DNA of 47,332 bases, taken from positions 1 to 47,332 of the forward strand of contig JACPIQ010000112.1 of assembly GCA_016188005.1 (NCBI GenBank). Reading direction: 5' to 3'. This DNA is from Candidatus Rokuibacteriota bacterium (GTDB taxonomy: Bacteria; Methylomirabilota; Methylomirabilia; Rokubacteriales; CSP1-6). The notes under the pieces were generated by a model that was not told the DNA's origin, did not search any database, and worked only from the letters and a program-made list of their open reading frames with translations. Below, in pieces: positions 19,769 through 30,407 of this stretch (within the stretch, counting starts at the first letter, position 1; each line of letters opens with the position of its first letter). Position numbers and translations under genes: made by a program.

Positions 19769-20314
19769 ATGAAGGCGCGGCAAGGCACGGCCAGGCGCTA
19801 CGCCAAGGCCCTGTTCATGATTACTCGCGACGCGGGGACGGGCGAGACCGCGGCGCGCGAGCTCGAGCGGTTTCAGGAGGTCATCCGGCAGAGCCCGGAG
19901 CTCGGAACGGTGCTCGGGCGACCCTGGGTGAAGCCGGCGGAGCGGCACGCCGTGGCCCTCGCCGTGGCCGAGCGCGTCGGTTGCGGCAGGACCGTGCGCG
20001 ATCTGGTGGCGCTGGTGGCCTCCCGGGGGCGCATGGACCACCTGCGCGAGATCGTGGAGGCCTATCGCGCCCTCGTGGACGAGGCGGCCGGCCGCGTCCG
20101 CGCCGTGGTGCGCACCGCCGTCCCTCTCATCGAGGATGAGCGGCGGCGGCTGGCCGGGCGGCTCGAGCGCGCGCTCGGCAAGCAGGTCATCCTCGAGGAA
20201 AGCGTGGACGCCTCGCTCCTGGGCGGCTTCGTGGCCCAGGTGGGCAGCCTCATTCTCGACGGCAGTCTCGACGGGCAGCTCCAGCGCATGCGCGAGCGCC
20301 TGGCAAGGGGATAG
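19769..20314 (+). CDS. atpH: F-type ATP synthase F1 subunit delta
   Basis: 181 aa, usual size. N-terminal helical bundle (ARRYAKALFMITRDAG) and C-terminal segment VILEESVDASLLGGFVAQVG typical of delta. It holds the stalk to the top of F1. It is 13 bp after atpF and 3 bp before atpA. Confidence 0.94.
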   Translation: MKARQGTARRYAKALFMITRDAGTGETAARELERFQEVIRQSPELGTVLGRPWVKPAERHAVALAVAERVGCGRTVRDLVALVASRGRMDHLREIVEAYRALVDEAAGRVRAVVRTAVPLIEDERRRLAGRLERALGKQVILEESVDASLLGGFVAQVGSLILDGSLDGQLQRMRERLARG

Positions 20315-20317
20315 CTC

Positions 20318-21844
20318 ATGATCAAGGCGGAAGAGATCAGCGAGATCATCAAGCGCCAGCTCCAGGGGTACGAGGCCGAGGTCGACCTCAAGGAAGCCGG
20401 GCGCGTGATCGAGGTGGGCGACGGAATCGCGCGGATCTACGGCCTCGAGAAGGCGCTCGCGGGCGAGCTCCTGGAATTCCCCGGCGGCGTCTACGGGTTG
20501 GTGCTGAACCTCGAATCCGACAATGTCGGCGCCGTCCTGCTGGGTTCGGACACGCTGATCAAGGAAGGCGATCCCGTGACCCGGACCAAGCGCATTGCGC
20601 AGGTGCCGGTCGGGGAGGCCCTGATCGGCCGTGTCGTCAACGCGCTGGGCCAGCCCGTGGACGGCAAGGGGCCCATCGACTCCAAGGAGTTCCGCTCCAT
20701 CGAGCGCTACGCCCCCGGCGTGGTGGACCGGCGGTCGGTGAGGGAGCCGTTGCAGACCGGCCTCAAGGCCATCGACGCCATGATCCCCATCGGCCGCGGC
20801 CAGCGCGAGCTCATCATCGGCGACCGTCAGACCGGCAAGACGGCCATCGGCGTCGACACGATCATCAACCAGAAGGGGCAGGGGGTCTATTGCTTCTACG
20901 TGGCCATCGGGCAGAAGCGCTCCACGGTGGCCCAGGTGGTGAAGGTCCTCGAGGACACGGGCGCGATGGCCTATACCACCGTGATCATCGCCTCGGCCTC
21001 GGAGTCGGCGCCGCTGCAGTACCTGGCGCCCTATAGCGGCTGCGCCATGGGTGAGTACTTCCGCGACTCGGGGCGCCACGCGCTGTGCATCTACGACGAC
21101 CTGTCGAAGCATGCCCAGGCGTATCGTCAGCTGTCGCTGCTCCTGCGCCGGCCGCCGGGGCGCGAGGCGTATCCGGGCGACGTCTTCTACCTGCATTCGC
21201 GGCTGCTCGAGCGCGCCGCCAAGCTCAACGACGAGCTGGGCGGGGGCTCGCTCACGGCGCTGCCCATCATCGAGACACAGCTGGGCGACGTGGCGGCCTA
21301 TATTCCGACCAACGTCATCTCCATCACCGACGGCCAGATCTACCTCGAGTCGGACCTCTTCTTCTCGGGCATCCGGCCGGCGGTGAACGTGGGTCTGTCG
21401 GTGTCGCGCGTGGGTGGCTCGGCCCAGGTCAAGGCCATGCGGCAGATCGCCGGCAAGCTCAGGCTGGACCTGGCCCAGTACCGCGAGCTTGCGGCCTTCG
21501 CGCAATTCGGCTCGGACCTCGACAAGGCGACGCAGCTGCAGCTCGCGCGCGGGCAGCGGATGGTGGAGGTGCTCAAGCAGGGCCAGTACGTGCCGCTGCC
21601 CCTCGAGCGCCAGATCGCCAGCATCTTCGCGGGCACCCAGGGGATGCTCGATGATCTTCCCGTGGACCAGGTCCGCCCCTTCGAGGCCTCCCTCTACCCG
21701 CTCCTCGAGCGCAAGCACGCCCAGCTCCTGGCCGACCTCGCCAACAAGAAGGAGCTCACCGACGAGATCCGCGAGCGTCTGACCCGGGCCATCGACGAAG
21801 CCAAGGCGGAGTTCGTCGCCGCGCGGGGCATCAAGGCCGCCTGA
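20318..21844 (+). CDS. atpA: F-type ATP synthase F1 subunit alpha
   Basis: 508 aa. P-loop GDRQTGKT at residues 168-175, with the alpha signature [17 protein letters not shown] near 350. It is the non-catalytic nucleotide-binding subunit of the alpha3beta3 hexamer. It lies in the middle of the operon with 15 bp before atpG. Confidence 0.97.
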   Translation: MIKAEEISEIIKRQLQGYEAEVDLKEAGRVIEVGDGIARIYGLEKALAGELLEFPGGVYGLVLNLESDNVGAVLLGSDTLIKEGDPVTRTKRIAQVPVGEALIGRVVNALGQPVDGKGPIDSKEFRSIERYAPGVVDRRSVREPLQTGLKAIDAMIPIGRGQRELIIGDRQTGKTAIGVDTIINQKGQGVYCFYVAIGQKRSTVAQVVKVLEDTGAMAYTTVIIASASESAPLQYLAPYSGCAMGEYFRDSGRHALCIYDDLSKHAQAYRQLSLLLRRPPGREAYPGDVFYLHSRLLERAAKLNDELGGGSLTALPIIETQLGDVAAYIPTNVISITDGQIYLESDLFFSGIRPAVNVGLSVSRVGGSAQVKAMRQIAGKLRLDLAQYRELAAFAQFGSDLDKATQLQLARGQRMVEVLKQGQYVPLPLERQIASIFAGTQGMLDDLPVDQVRPFEASLYPLLERKHAQLLADLANKKELTDEIRERLTRAIDEAKAEFVAARGIKAA

Positions 21845-21859
21845 GGCGCGGCGACCGCC

Positions 21860-22735
21860 ATGGCGACGCTGCGGGACATCCAGCGCAGGATCCGGTCGGT
21901 CCAGTCCACCCAGAAGATCACCCGCGCCATGAAGCTGGTGGCGGCCTCCAAGCTCCGGCGTGCCCAGGAGCGGCTCATCGAGGCGCGCCCCTATGCCCAC
22001 AAGATGCGCGAGCTGCTCGGCAGCCTCGTCGCGCGCGCCGGCGAGGAAGCGCATCCGCTGCTGGCCCGGCGGGCCACGGGGCGGCGGCGCCTCGTCATCG
22101 TCACCGCCGACAAGGGGCTGTGTGGCGCCTTCAACTCCAATGTTCTCCGGGCCTCGCTTCAGTTCCTGCGCGAGGCAGGGGAGGTCGACGTGACCCTGGT
22201 GGTGGTGGGCAAGAAGTCGCGCGACTTCTACCGCCGGCGGCGGTGGGCCGTGAAGTCGGAGATGTTGGGGTTCTTCGACCGGCTGGCGTTCTCCCATGCG
22301 CGCGAGCTGGCCGACGGGCTCATGCAGGGCTATCTCGCCGAGGAGGTGGACGAGGTCCACCTGATCTACAACGAGTTCCGGTCGGTGGCCGTCCAGCGCG
22401 TCAGGCGGGGGCAGCTCCTCCCCATCCAGGCCGACGGGGCGGGGGCGGGGGACGGGGCACCAGCCGATTACATCTACGAGCCGAGCGCCGAGGCCATCCT
22501 CGCCTCGCTCCTGCCGCGGCACGTGACCACCCAGGTCTACCGCGCGTTGATGGAGTCGGTGGCGGGCGAGCACGGGGCCAGGATGACTGCCATGGAGGCG
22601 GCCACCAAGAACGCCAAGGAGATGATCGGTGTGCTCACGATCCAGTACAACAAGGCGCGGCAGGAGCGGATCACCAAGGAACTCCTGGACATCGTCGGCG
22701 GGGCCGAAGCCCTCCGCCAGTCCGCCGAGGCGTAG
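21860..22735 (+). CDS. atpG: F-type ATP synthase F1 subunit gamma
   Basis: 291 aa. Conserved N-terminal helix ATLRDIQRRIRSVQSTQKIT and C-terminal helix MTAMEAATKNAKEMIGVL. It forms the rotating central shaft. It is followed by a 187-bp gap, unusually long for this operon, which holds a duplicated sequence and a hairpin. Confidence 0.96.
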   Translation: MATLRDIQRRIRSVQSTQKITRAMKLVAASKLRRAQERLIEARPYAHKMRELLGSLVARAGEEAHPLLARRATGRRRLVIVTADKGLCGAFNSNVLRASLQFLREAGEVDVTLVVVGKKSRDFYRRRRWAVKSEMLGFFDRLAFSHARELADGLMQGYLAEEVDEVHLIYNEFRSVAVQRVRRGQLLPIQADGAGAGDGAPADYIYEPSAEAILASLLPRHVTTQVYRALMESVAGEHGARMTAMEAATKNAKEMIGVLTIQYNKARQERITKELLDIVGGAEALRQSAEA

Positions 22736-22788
22736 GGCTCGGCAGGAGGGCGGGTAACGAGGGCCCCGGCCGGGCGTCCCGCCCGTCC

Positions 22789-22896
22789 CGACCACGGTCA
22801 ACATGCCGCAGGCGTGGGTGGACAGGACGGGAGGTCGGGGGGCCGGCGGTGGCCCCGACCCTTTCGACCACGGTCAACATGCCGTAGGCATGTTGA
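22789..22896. repeat. Duplicated 20-bp sequence and hairpin in the atpG-atpD gap
   Basis: CGACCACGGTCAACATGCCG occurs exactly at 22789-22808 and 22865-22884 (76-bp period). The second copy runs into a perfect hairpin with 10-bp arms TCAACATGCC (22874-22883) and GGCATGTTGA (22887-22896) and loop GTA. The first copy has only a decayed version of the hairpin. A repeated mobile intergenic element or an mRNA processing/stability structure within the atp transcript are both possible. Confidence 0.8.
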
Positions 22897-22913
22897 GGAT
22901 GAAGAGGACATAG

Positions 22914-24343
<1,430 letters not shown>

Positions 24344-24344
<1 letters not shown>

Positions 24345-24772
24345 TGCGGCTCGAGCTGGCAACGCCCACGCAGCAGCTCGTGTCCGCCGACGTGGACGAG
24401 GTCGTCGCCCCCGGCAGCGAGGGATACTTCGGCGTGCTCCCGGGGCATGCGCCCTTCCTCACCACGCTCGGCGCGGGCGAGGTGAGCTACCGCCACGGGC
24501 GCGAGGAGACCTATATCGCCGTCATCGGCGGCTTCGCCGAGGTCCAGGGCGACCGCGTGATGATCCTCGCCGAGGTCGCGGAGCGGCCCGAGGACATCGA
24601 CCGCGAACGCGCCGAGCGGGCGCGCCAGCGGGCCGAGCAGCGGCTCGCGGGGAGACACCCGGCCCCGCCATCGCCGGCCGGTGAGAGGGAGATCGACTAC
24701 ACGCGCGCCGTCGCGGCGCTGGCGCGCGCGCTGGCGCGGCTGCAAGTCGCCGGGCGCGCCGGCCGCAGGTAG
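24344..24772 (+). CDS. atpC: F-type ATP synthase F1 subunit epsilon
   Basis: 142 aa from GTG 24344. The N-terminal beta-sandwich has [20 protein letters not shown] near residues 25-45. The C-terminal helical part ([18 protein letters not shown]) contains a Pro-rich insert before the last helix ([17 protein letters not shown]). It regulates ATPase activity and joins gamma to the c-ring. It is the last gene of the operon. Confidence 0.93.
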
Positions 24773-24812
24773 CGGGCCGCTCGGAACCGAGCCGAGACCT
24801 CGGGGTCTGGCG

Positions 24813-24865
24813 CTGCCCAGCCAGCAGTGCAGCCCTCGTGCCGCACTGCACAGCCCACTGGGCAG
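24813..24865. other. Nested stem-loop after the atp operon
   Basis: Outer arms CTGCCCAG (24813-24820) and CTGGGCAG (24858-24865) enclose inner arms GCAGTGC (24824-24830) and GCACTGC (24843-24849). There is no T-run, so it would be a Rho-type or structural 3' end rather than a clear intrinsic terminator. The rest of the 172-bp gap shows nothing else convincing. Confidence 0.5.
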
Positions 24866-24944
24866 TTAGCGGCGGCCCCCCGCGCTAATCCCCTGATTTC
24901 CCTGCGTCACGGGACTGGCATGTTCCTCGCTCTCCTGGCTCAGC

Positions 24945-25331
24945 ATGACCACCATCCTCGTGGCGGACGATGAGCCCCCGATCCTCGAGTTGATCCGCTT
25001 CACCCTGGAGGACGAGCAGGTGCGCGTGGTCGAAGCCAGGGGCGGCCTCGAAGCCCTCCGCGTGGCCCAGGCCGTGAGGCCTGAGCTCTGTTTCCTGGAC
25101 GTGCGGATGCCGGACCTCGACGGCCTCGCCCTCTGCCGGCTCCTGCGGCAGGATCCGGCGCTGGCCGGCAGCCGGATCGTCATGCTCACCGCGGCCAGCC
25201 AGGAGGCCGATCGTGTCCGGGGCCTCGCGGCGGGGGCGGACGGCTACCTGACCAAGCCTTTCTCCCCGCTGGCGCTTTACTCATTGGTCCGATCGCTCCT
25301 GCCCGAGGCGGTGGCATGGCCGGACACGTAG
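24945..25331 (+). CDS. Single-domain response regulator (CheY-like)
   Basis: 128 aa receiver only. Acidic cluster DDE at residues 8-10, phospho-acceptor Asp52 in CFLDVRMPD, Thr82 in VMLTAAS and Lys104 in YLTKPFSP. There is no output domain. It overlaps the HD-GYP gene by 16 bp, so the two are translationally coupled and probably act together: the kinase encoded three genes downstream could phosphorylate it, and it could control the HD-GYP protein. Confidence 0.93.
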   Translation: MTTILVADDEPPILELIRFTLEDEQVRVVEARGGLEALRVAQAVRPELCFLDVRMPDLDGLALCRLLRQDPALAGSRIVMLTAASQEADRVRGLAAGADGYLTKPFSPLALYSLVRSLLPEAVAWPDT

Positions 25332-26071
25332 CGCTGGCCCAGGCGCTGTCCTATGCTCGGGACCTCAAGGTTCTCCACCAGGCCTCGCGGGCCCGGGAGC
25401 GCGAGCTGGCCCAGGCCAATCAGCGACTGCGGGCGGCGCACCGCCAGACGCTCAGGTACGCCGAGGACCTCAAGCGGACGCATGGGCGGGTCGAGCGTGT
25501 CTTCCTCCACAGCCTCCAGGCCCTGGCCCATGCCCTGGAGGCGAGAGACCAGTACACGCGGGGCCATTCCGAGCGCGTGGCGGCGCTCGGCCGCTCGCTG
25601 GCGCTCGCGGCGGGGCTGGCCGCGCCGGTGGCGGAGCTGCTGGCCCAGGCCGCGCGGCTCCACGATCTGGGGAAGATCGGCATTCCTGAAGTGGTGCTGA
25701 GAAAACCGGGGCCCCTCACCGCGGCGGAGTGGGAGACCATGCGCGAGCACCCGCTGACCGGCGCGCGCATCCTCGCCCCGCTCGAGTTCTTCGTCGAAGG
25801 GGCGAGCATCGTCCGCCACCATCATGAGCGGCAGGACGGCTCGGGGTACCCCGACGGACTCTTGGGAGCCGGCATCCCCCTGGGCGCCCGGATCGTTGCT
25901 GTGGTGGATGTGTACGACGCCCTCACCTCGGACCGGCCGTACCGGCCCGGCCTCTCTCACGAGGCCGCGCTGCGGCGGCTCCAGCGTGAATCCGGCCGCA
26001 CGCTGGACGGCGATCTCGTCACGCTGTTCGTGGGTCTCGTGGGCGATGCGCCTCCTGCACGCGCCCTTTGA
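25316..26071 (+). CDS. HD-GYP domain phosphodiesterase
   Basis: 251 aa. Residues 20-62 form a predicted coiled coil. The HD domain has metal residues His84, His116-Asp117 (ARLHDLGKIGIPE) and the GYP signature HHERQDGSGYPDG starting near residue 169. Proteins with this full set usually hydrolyse cyclic di-GMP to pGpG or GMP. No receiver is fused; instead a lone receiver is encoded just upstream with a 16-bp overlap, as if the usual receiver/HD-GYP fusion were split. It overlaps the next gene by 26 bp. Confidence 0.92.
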   Translation: MAGHVALAQALSYARDLKVLHQASRARERELAQANQRLRAAHRQTLRYAEDLKRTHGRVERVFLHSLQALAHALEARDQYTRGHSERVAALGRSLALAAGLAAPVAELLAQAARLHDLGKIGIPEVVLRKPGPLTAAEWETMREHPLTGARILAPLEFFVEGASIVRHHHERQDGSGYPDGLLGAGIPLGARIVAVVDVYDALTSDRPYRPGLSHEAALRRLQRESGRTLDGDLVTLFVGLVGDAPPARAL

Positions 26072-26876
26072 GGCAGAGGCCCGCGCTGCGCGCCGGCCGC
26101 TCTTGCGGCCCCTTCTGGCGGTCGCGGGGGCGATGCTCCTGCTGGTGGCCCTGGGCCGCCGGCTCGAGCTCGGGAGCGAGGCACTGGGGGCCCTGGGGCG
26201 CCCCCTGCAGGGCGCGGCCCTCCACGGCGGGCTCATCGCGGTGGGCTGGCTCATCGCGCTGGGTGGCCAGCCGGGATGGCAGGGCCCCGCGCTGCGTCTG
26301 GCGGCTGCGCTGCTCGCGGCCTTCACGCTCAGCGGGCTTGGCGCCTGGGGGAGCGCCGGGCATGCCCTGCTGCCCTTCATGCTGGTCTGGGAGGGCCGTC
26401 GTCATCCGGCGCTGGGGCGGATCGGGCTCCTGGCCCCAGAGCCTCGCCGCAGCCTCCTCCTGGGACTGGCCTCCGGGACCTTTCTCGGCGGCCACCTCCT
26501 CGTCTCCACCTCGCAGACCCTCGGGTATGCGGTGCGCATGCCGCGCGGCGGCGCCTATCTCGCGGCCGTGGCCTATGACGTGGGAGCCAATGCGCTGTCG
26601 GCCGAGTGGCTCTTCCGGGGAGCCCTCTTCTCCCACTGGTGGCATCGCTGGGGATTCTGGGGGGCGGCCGTGGCCTCGACGTCCCTGGGGCTCGTGCGCT
26701 ACCTGCTGGATCCCTGGCTGCCGCGCACGGTGGAGGTCGGCGCGGGCGCCGTGTTCTATCTGGCAGCGCTGGGTCTCTGCGCCTCGGCGCTACGCGCATG
26801 GAGCGGGAGCCTCCTGCCCGGCTACCTGGCCAGCATCGCCTTCTTCGCCGCCTACCGGACGCTCGTGGTGGGGTGA
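26046..26876 (+). CDS. Polytopic membrane protein, degenerate CPBP/CAAX-protease-like
   Basis: 276 aa from ATG 26046. There are about seven hydrophobic segments. The segment SAEWLFRGALFSHWWHRWGF at residues 185-204 resembles the CPBP glutamic intramembrane protease motif EExxFRG, but the first Glu is Ala (AEWLFRG). The second motif, which normally carries a catalytic His, appears as STSLGLVRYL with Arg where His would be expected. Proteolytic activity is therefore doubtful. Its place between HD-GYP and histidine kinase genes, with overlaps at both ends, suggests a membrane partner in signalling. The assignment to CPBP is tentative. Confidence 0.65.
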   Translation: MRLLHAPFEAEARAARRPLLRPLLAVAGAMLLLVALGRRLELGSEALGALGRPLQGAALHGGLIAVGWLIALGGQPGWQGPALRLAAALLAAFTLSGLGAWGSAGHALLPFMLVWEGRRHPALGRIGLLAPEPRRSLLLGLASGTFLGGHLLVSTSQTLGYAVRMPRGGAYLAAVAYDVGANALSAEWLFRGALFSHWWHRWGFWGAAVASTSLGLVRYLLDPWLPRTVEVGAGAVFYLAALGLCASALRAWSGSLLPGYLASIAFFAAYRTLVVG

Positions 26877-28393
26877 CGGCGCAGCTCTCGCTGCTCCTCG
26901 CGCTCACTGGCGTCATCGTCTGGGCGGGGGACGGAGCCATGGTTACGCTGCGCCATCTCTATCTCCTTCCCACGCTCTGGGCGGCTTTCGCCTCGGGGAC
27001 GCCCGGGGGTTGTCTCACTGGGCTTCTGGCAGGATTCCTCCAGGCCCCACTCGTGCTGCCGGGAATCGAGCGCACCGGGCTCACCGCAGGCGCCGTCGAC
27101 GGGCTGGTCGCGCTGGCCACGCCCCTGGCCTCGGGCTGGGTCGTGGGGCGTCTGCGCGATCAGTCGCGCGCCCGGGCGCAGAGACTGGGGGCACTCCTCG
27201 AGATCCAGCAGGGGCTGGCGCGCGATGGGCCCCTCGACGCGCGACTGGAGGAGGTGGCCGAGCGCATGCGGGTGGCCCTGGGGGCCGAGCGCGCAGGGCT
27301 CGCAGTCGGCACCGGAGACAGCCCGGCCGTGGTGAGCGCGCCTCCGGGCGCCCGCCTCGATCCGCGCTCGGCCATGGCATGGACCCTGCGCGGCGGCGGG
27401 CCCGTCACGACTCGCGACCTTGCCGGGGATGAGCGCTTCGGCCAGGCGCCGTCGCCGGGGCCCGCGCCACGGCGTGGCCTGGTTCTCCCGCTCGACTCGG
27501 GAGCGGGGCGGGTGGGGGCGCTGGCGCTCGAGTGGAGGGGCGAGCTGACCCCGGGCATGCGCGTGGCCGCCCATGAGATGGCGATGCACCTGGCGCTCGG
27601 CATCGAGAATGCGCGGCTGATGCTGCTCCAGCGCCGCTTCGCGCTCGAGCTCGAGGACAAGATCCTGGCCGCGACCGAGCGGCTACGCGAGCTGGACCGG
27701 GCGAAATCGGACTTCCTGTCGGTGGTGTCTCACGAGCTCCGTACCCCGCTCACAGCGCTCCAGGGCTTCAGCGAGCTACTCCTGTCCCGGAGCGTGCCGC
27801 CGGCGCAGGCCCGCCGCTTCATCGGCCACCTCCACAGTGAGGCCGAGCGGCTCGGACGGATCGTGAGCGAGCTCCTGGACCTCTCGCGGATCGAGGCGGG
27901 GCGCCCCGAGGCGCTGCGCCGCGAGCCCGTGGCTCTCGGTGAGCTGGTGGAGCGAAACCTGGAGCTCTTCGCCGAGAGCCACCCGCGTCACCGCTTCCGC
28001 TGGGGGCCGGCCAGCGGCCTGGTCCCGGTCGCGGGGGACCGCGACGCGCTGGATCGGGTGCTGAAGAATCTCCTCTCCAACGCGGTCAAGTACTCCCCCG
28101 GAGGGGGCGCGGTCACGGTCAGCGCCGGGCCCGCCCCGGGACTGGACGGGGTGATGGAGCTGGCGGTAGAGGACGAGGGGGTGGGGATTCCGCCAGAGGC
28201 CCTGCCGCGGATCTTCGACAAGTATGTCCGCGTCCCGCATCCGGGCACGGCCAGCGCCAGGGGGCTCGGTCTTGGCCTGGCCCTCGTGAAGGCCATGGCC
28301 GAGGCCCATGGGGGCAGTGTGGGAGTGGCGAGCTGCCCGGGGCAAGGCTCACGGTTCCGGGTCCTCCTGCCTGCCTGGCCACGGGAGTTTTAG
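26873..28393 (+). CDS. Membrane-bound sensor histidine kinase
   Basis: 506 aa from GTG 26873, which overlaps the previous stop (GTGA). Membrane segments occupy residues 5-95, followed by a GAF-like region (about 105-250). A coiled coil leads to HisKA with phospho-acceptor His287 (SVVSHELRTPL), then HATPase_c with N box NLLSNAVKYSP, G1 DEGVGIP and G2 GLGLGLALVKAMAEAHGG. It autophosphorylates and probably passes phosphate to the lone receiver encoded at 24945. The operon ends here. Confidence 0.92.
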   Translation: MTAQLSLLLALTGVIVWAGDGAMVTLRHLYLLPTLWAAFASGTPGGCLTGLLAGFLQAPLVLPGIERTGLTAGAVDGLVALATPLASGWVVGRLRDQSRARAQRLGALLEIQQGLARDGPLDARLEEVAERMRVALGAERAGLAVGTGDSPAVVSAPPGARLDPRSAMAWTLRGGGPVTTRDLAGDERFGQAPSPGPAPRRGLVLPLDSGAGRVGALALEWRGELTPGMRVAAHEMAMHLALGIENARLMLLQRRFALELEDKILAATERLRELDRAKSDFLSVVSHELRTPLTALQGFSELLLSRSVPPAQARRFIGHLHSEAERLGRIVSELLDLSRIEAGRPEALRREPVALGELVERNLELFAESHPRHRFRWGPASGLVPVAGDRDALDRVLKNLLSNAVKYSPGGGAVTVSAGPAPGLDGVMELAVEDEGVGIPPEALPRIFDKYVRVPHPGTASARGLGLGLALVKAMAEAHGGSVGVASCPGQGSRFRVLLPAWPREF

Positions 28394-28415
28394 CCGATTT
28401 TCCGCAGAGTTCGGC

Positions 28416-28445
28416 TTGACACCCTTTGCCGCGGACGTGTAGTCT
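28416..28445 (+). promoter_or_regulatory. Promoter for the DUF507-ubiX unit
   Basis: TTGACA (28416-28421), an 18-bp spacer, then TAGTCT (28440-28445), about 10 bp before the first start codon. The leader would be very short. Confidence 0.5.
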
Positions 28446-28455
28446 TGACCTCGGC

Positions 28456-28734
28456 ATGGGGCGCAAGGACGAGCTGGCGGGACGGATGGCGGAGGCGGTG
28501 CTCAAGCGCCTCGTGGGGCGAAGGCTCATCGAGACGAGGGACGAGGCCCGAGCCCGTGACGCCGTCCGCCGGATCCTGTCCGAGAACCTCCTGGCCGAGG
28601 AGAAGCTCGACGCCGACGCGCGGGCCCTGATGCAGGACCACGCCAAGGAAATCCGGGACTCGGCCTACGACTACAATCGGCTCTTCACCCTGGTCAAGGG
28701 CAAGCTGGCCCGGGAGCGGGGGTTCACGCTGTGA
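28456..28734 (+). CDS. DUF507 family protein (first copy)
   Basis: 92 aa from ATG 28456. It is a helical, charged protein (AEAVLKRLVGRRLIET; LLAEEKLDADARALMQDH) matching the DUF507 pattern. The function is unknown. It overlaps the second copy by 4 bp (GTGA). The pair together with ubiX forms a compact unit. Confidence 0.8.
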   Translation: MGRKDELAGRMAEAVLKRLVGRRLIETRDEARARDAVRRILSENLLAEEKLDADARALMQDHAKEIRDSAYDYNRLFTLVKGKLARERGFTL

Positions 28735-29027
28735 CGCGCATGAGCCGGGAACGCCTCTTCACCCTGGCCGACCGCATCGTGGCCGAGCTCGGGACCACGG
28801 AGGGCGTGGTCATCAAGGCTCTGGCCGACGAGCGGACGCGCGGCCATCTCCGCACCGAGGTTTTCCGCGTGCTGGAGGACGAGGCGAAGCTCGAGGACTC
28901 CATCGACCAGGAGGTCCGCCGCACCCTGTCCAGCTATGCCCGCCCATCCCCCGAGGGGAGCGCCGAATGGGAGGTGCTCTACCACAAGACGCGCGACGAG
29001 GTGTTCCGGCGCCGGTTCAGGCTATGA
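28731..29027 (+). CDS. DUF507 family protein (second copy)
   Basis: 98 aa from GTG 28731 (ATG at 28740 is an alternative start). It shares with the first copy a helical layout with an LxxEAKLEDSIDQEVRRTL-like segment after an N-terminal helix and a basic C-terminal tail. It overlaps ubiX as ATGA. Tandem DUF507 genes suggest a heterodimer; this is inference. Confidence 0.8.
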   Translation: MTRMSRERLFTLADRIVAELGTTEGVVIKALADERTRGHLRTEVFRVLEDEAKLEDSIDQEVRRTLSSYARPSPEGSAEWEVLYHKTRDEVFRRRFRL

Positions 29028-29629
29028 GACGCATCGTCGTCGGGCTCAGCGGAGCCTCCGGTGCCATCTACGGCATCCGCCTCCTCGACCTGCTCCGGGG
29101 CATGGCCGGGGTCGAGACCCACCTCGTCATCTCCGAGGCCGCCAAGCGCACCATCGCCGAGGAGACGGACCGGAGCCTGCGGGACGTCGAGGCGCTGGCC
29201 ACGCGGCGCTACAGCGACAGGGACATCGGTGCGGCCATCGCCTCTGGCTCCTTCACCACCGACGGCATGGTCATCGTCCCCTGCAGCATCAAGTCGGCCT
29301 CCGCGGTGGCGCACTGCGCGGCGAGCACCCTCCTGGCGCGGGCGGCGGACGTCACCCTCAAGGAAGGCCGGCCGCTGATCCTCGTGGTGCGCGAGACGCC
29401 GCTGCATCTCGGGCATCTCCGCGTGCTCACGGCCTGCTGCGAGATGGGGGCGGTGATCCTGCCGCCCATGCCCGCCTTCTACAACCGGCCGAAGCACATC
29501 GACGACCTCATCGATCACACCCTGGCCCGGGTGCTCGACCGCCTGCGCCTGCCGCACCGGCTGGTGCCGGAGTGGCAGGGTACCGCTCCCTCGGCTGAGC
29601 CTCCGGGCGCCTCGCCCGCGCGCGGGTGA
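29024..29629 (+). CDS. ubiX: UbiX-type flavin prenyltransferase
   Basis: 201 aa from ATG 29024. FMN-binding GLSGASGAIYG at residues 8-18; MVIVPCSIKSASAVAHCAA; RETPLHLGHLRVLTACCEMGAVILPP near 125-150, then PAFYNRPKHIDDLIDH. It joins dimethylallyl phosphate to FMN to give prenylated FMN, the cofactor of UbiD-type decarboxylases. No ubiD is encoded in the window, so the partner lies elsewhere. A short Pro/Ala-rich tail follows the domain. Confidence 0.92.
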   Translation: MRRIVVGLSGASGAIYGIRLLDLLRGMAGVETHLVISEAAKRTIAEETDRSLRDVEALATRRYSDRDIGAAIASGSFTTDGMVIVPCSIKSASAVAHCAASTLLARAADVTLKEGRPLILVVRETPLHLGHLRVLTACCEMGAVILPPMPAFYNRPKHIDDLIDHTLARVLDRLRLPHRLVPEWQGTAPSAEPPGASPARG

Positions 29630-29657
29630 GCGCGCCGGCGCCCCCCGGGATCCGCCC

Positions 29658-30407
29658 ATGACGAGCGCGCCCGAGCTGTCCATCGTCGTGCCCGTGTACA
29701 ACGAGGAGGACAACCTCCCGCTCCTGTGGCCCGAGCTCCGCGAGGTCATGGCCGGTACCGACCTGCGCTACGAGGTCGTGTTCGTGGACGACGGCAGCCA
29801 GGACCGGAGCGCCGAGATCGTCCGCGACTTCCGCGAGCAGGACCCGCGCGTGCGGCTCGTCAGGCTCAAGGCCAATGCAGGGGAGACGGCCGCCACGGAC
29901 GCGGGCCTCAGGACCGCGCGCGGCCGCTGGGTGGTCGTGATGGACGCCGATCTCCAGAATGACCCGCACGACATCCCGGCGATGCTCGGCCATCTCGAGC
30001 ACTGGGATGCCGTGACGGGCTGGCGCGTGAATCGCGGGGCCGGCGACTCCCTCGTGCGGCGCCTCTCCTCGCGCATCGCCAACCGGGTGCGCAACGCGCT
30101 CAGCGACGAGACGATCCAGGACAGCGGTTGCACCTTCCGCGCCTTCCGGCGCGAGTGCCTCGCCGACCTCGTGCTCTACAAGGGCTTCCACCGCTTCATC
30201 CCCACGCTCCTCAAGATGCGGGGCTTCCGCGTGCTCGAGATCCCGGTCAACCACCGTCCGCGCCGCTTCGGCCAGTCCAAGTACGGCATCGGCAATCGCG
30301 CTTTCCGCGCCTTCTACGACCTCCTGGTGGTGCGCTGGATGAAGGACCGGCTCCTGCGCTACGAGGTCGCCGAGGATCTCGCGGGCGATGACAGCGCGCC
30401 CCGATGA
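29658..30407 (+). CDS. Family 2 glycosyltransferase (dolichol-phosphate-mannose synthase-like)
   Basis: 249 aa. N-terminal nucleotide-sugar domain: LSIVVPVYNEEDNLP, FVDDGSQDRS and the metal-binding DADLQNDP near residue 97. The FRAFRRECL and NHRPRRFGQSKYG segments match polyprenyl-phosphate glycosyltransferases. It lacks C-terminal membrane helices, unlike the ArnC/GtrB type. It probably transfers a sugar to a lipid phosphate at the inner face of the membrane. Its stop codon overlaps the ATG of a 46-codon ORF (ATGA). Confidence 0.88.
   Translation: MTSAPELSIVVPVYNEEDNLPLLWPELREVMAGTDLRYEVVFVDDGSQDRSAEIVRDFREQDPRVRLVRLKANAGETAATDAGLRTARGRWVVVMDADLQNDPHDIPAMLGHLEHWDAVTGWRVNRGAGDSLVRRLSSRIANRVRNALSDETIQDSGCTFRAFRRECLADLVLYKGFHRFIPTLLKMRGFRVLEIPVNHRPRRFGQSKYGIGNRAFRAFYDLLVVRWMKDRLLRYEVAEDLAGDDSAPR

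Noticed and set aside
19679-22804. Minus-strand open frame of about 1040 codons
   Set aside because: Antisense to atpF, atpH, atpA and atpG, all with strong family motifs.
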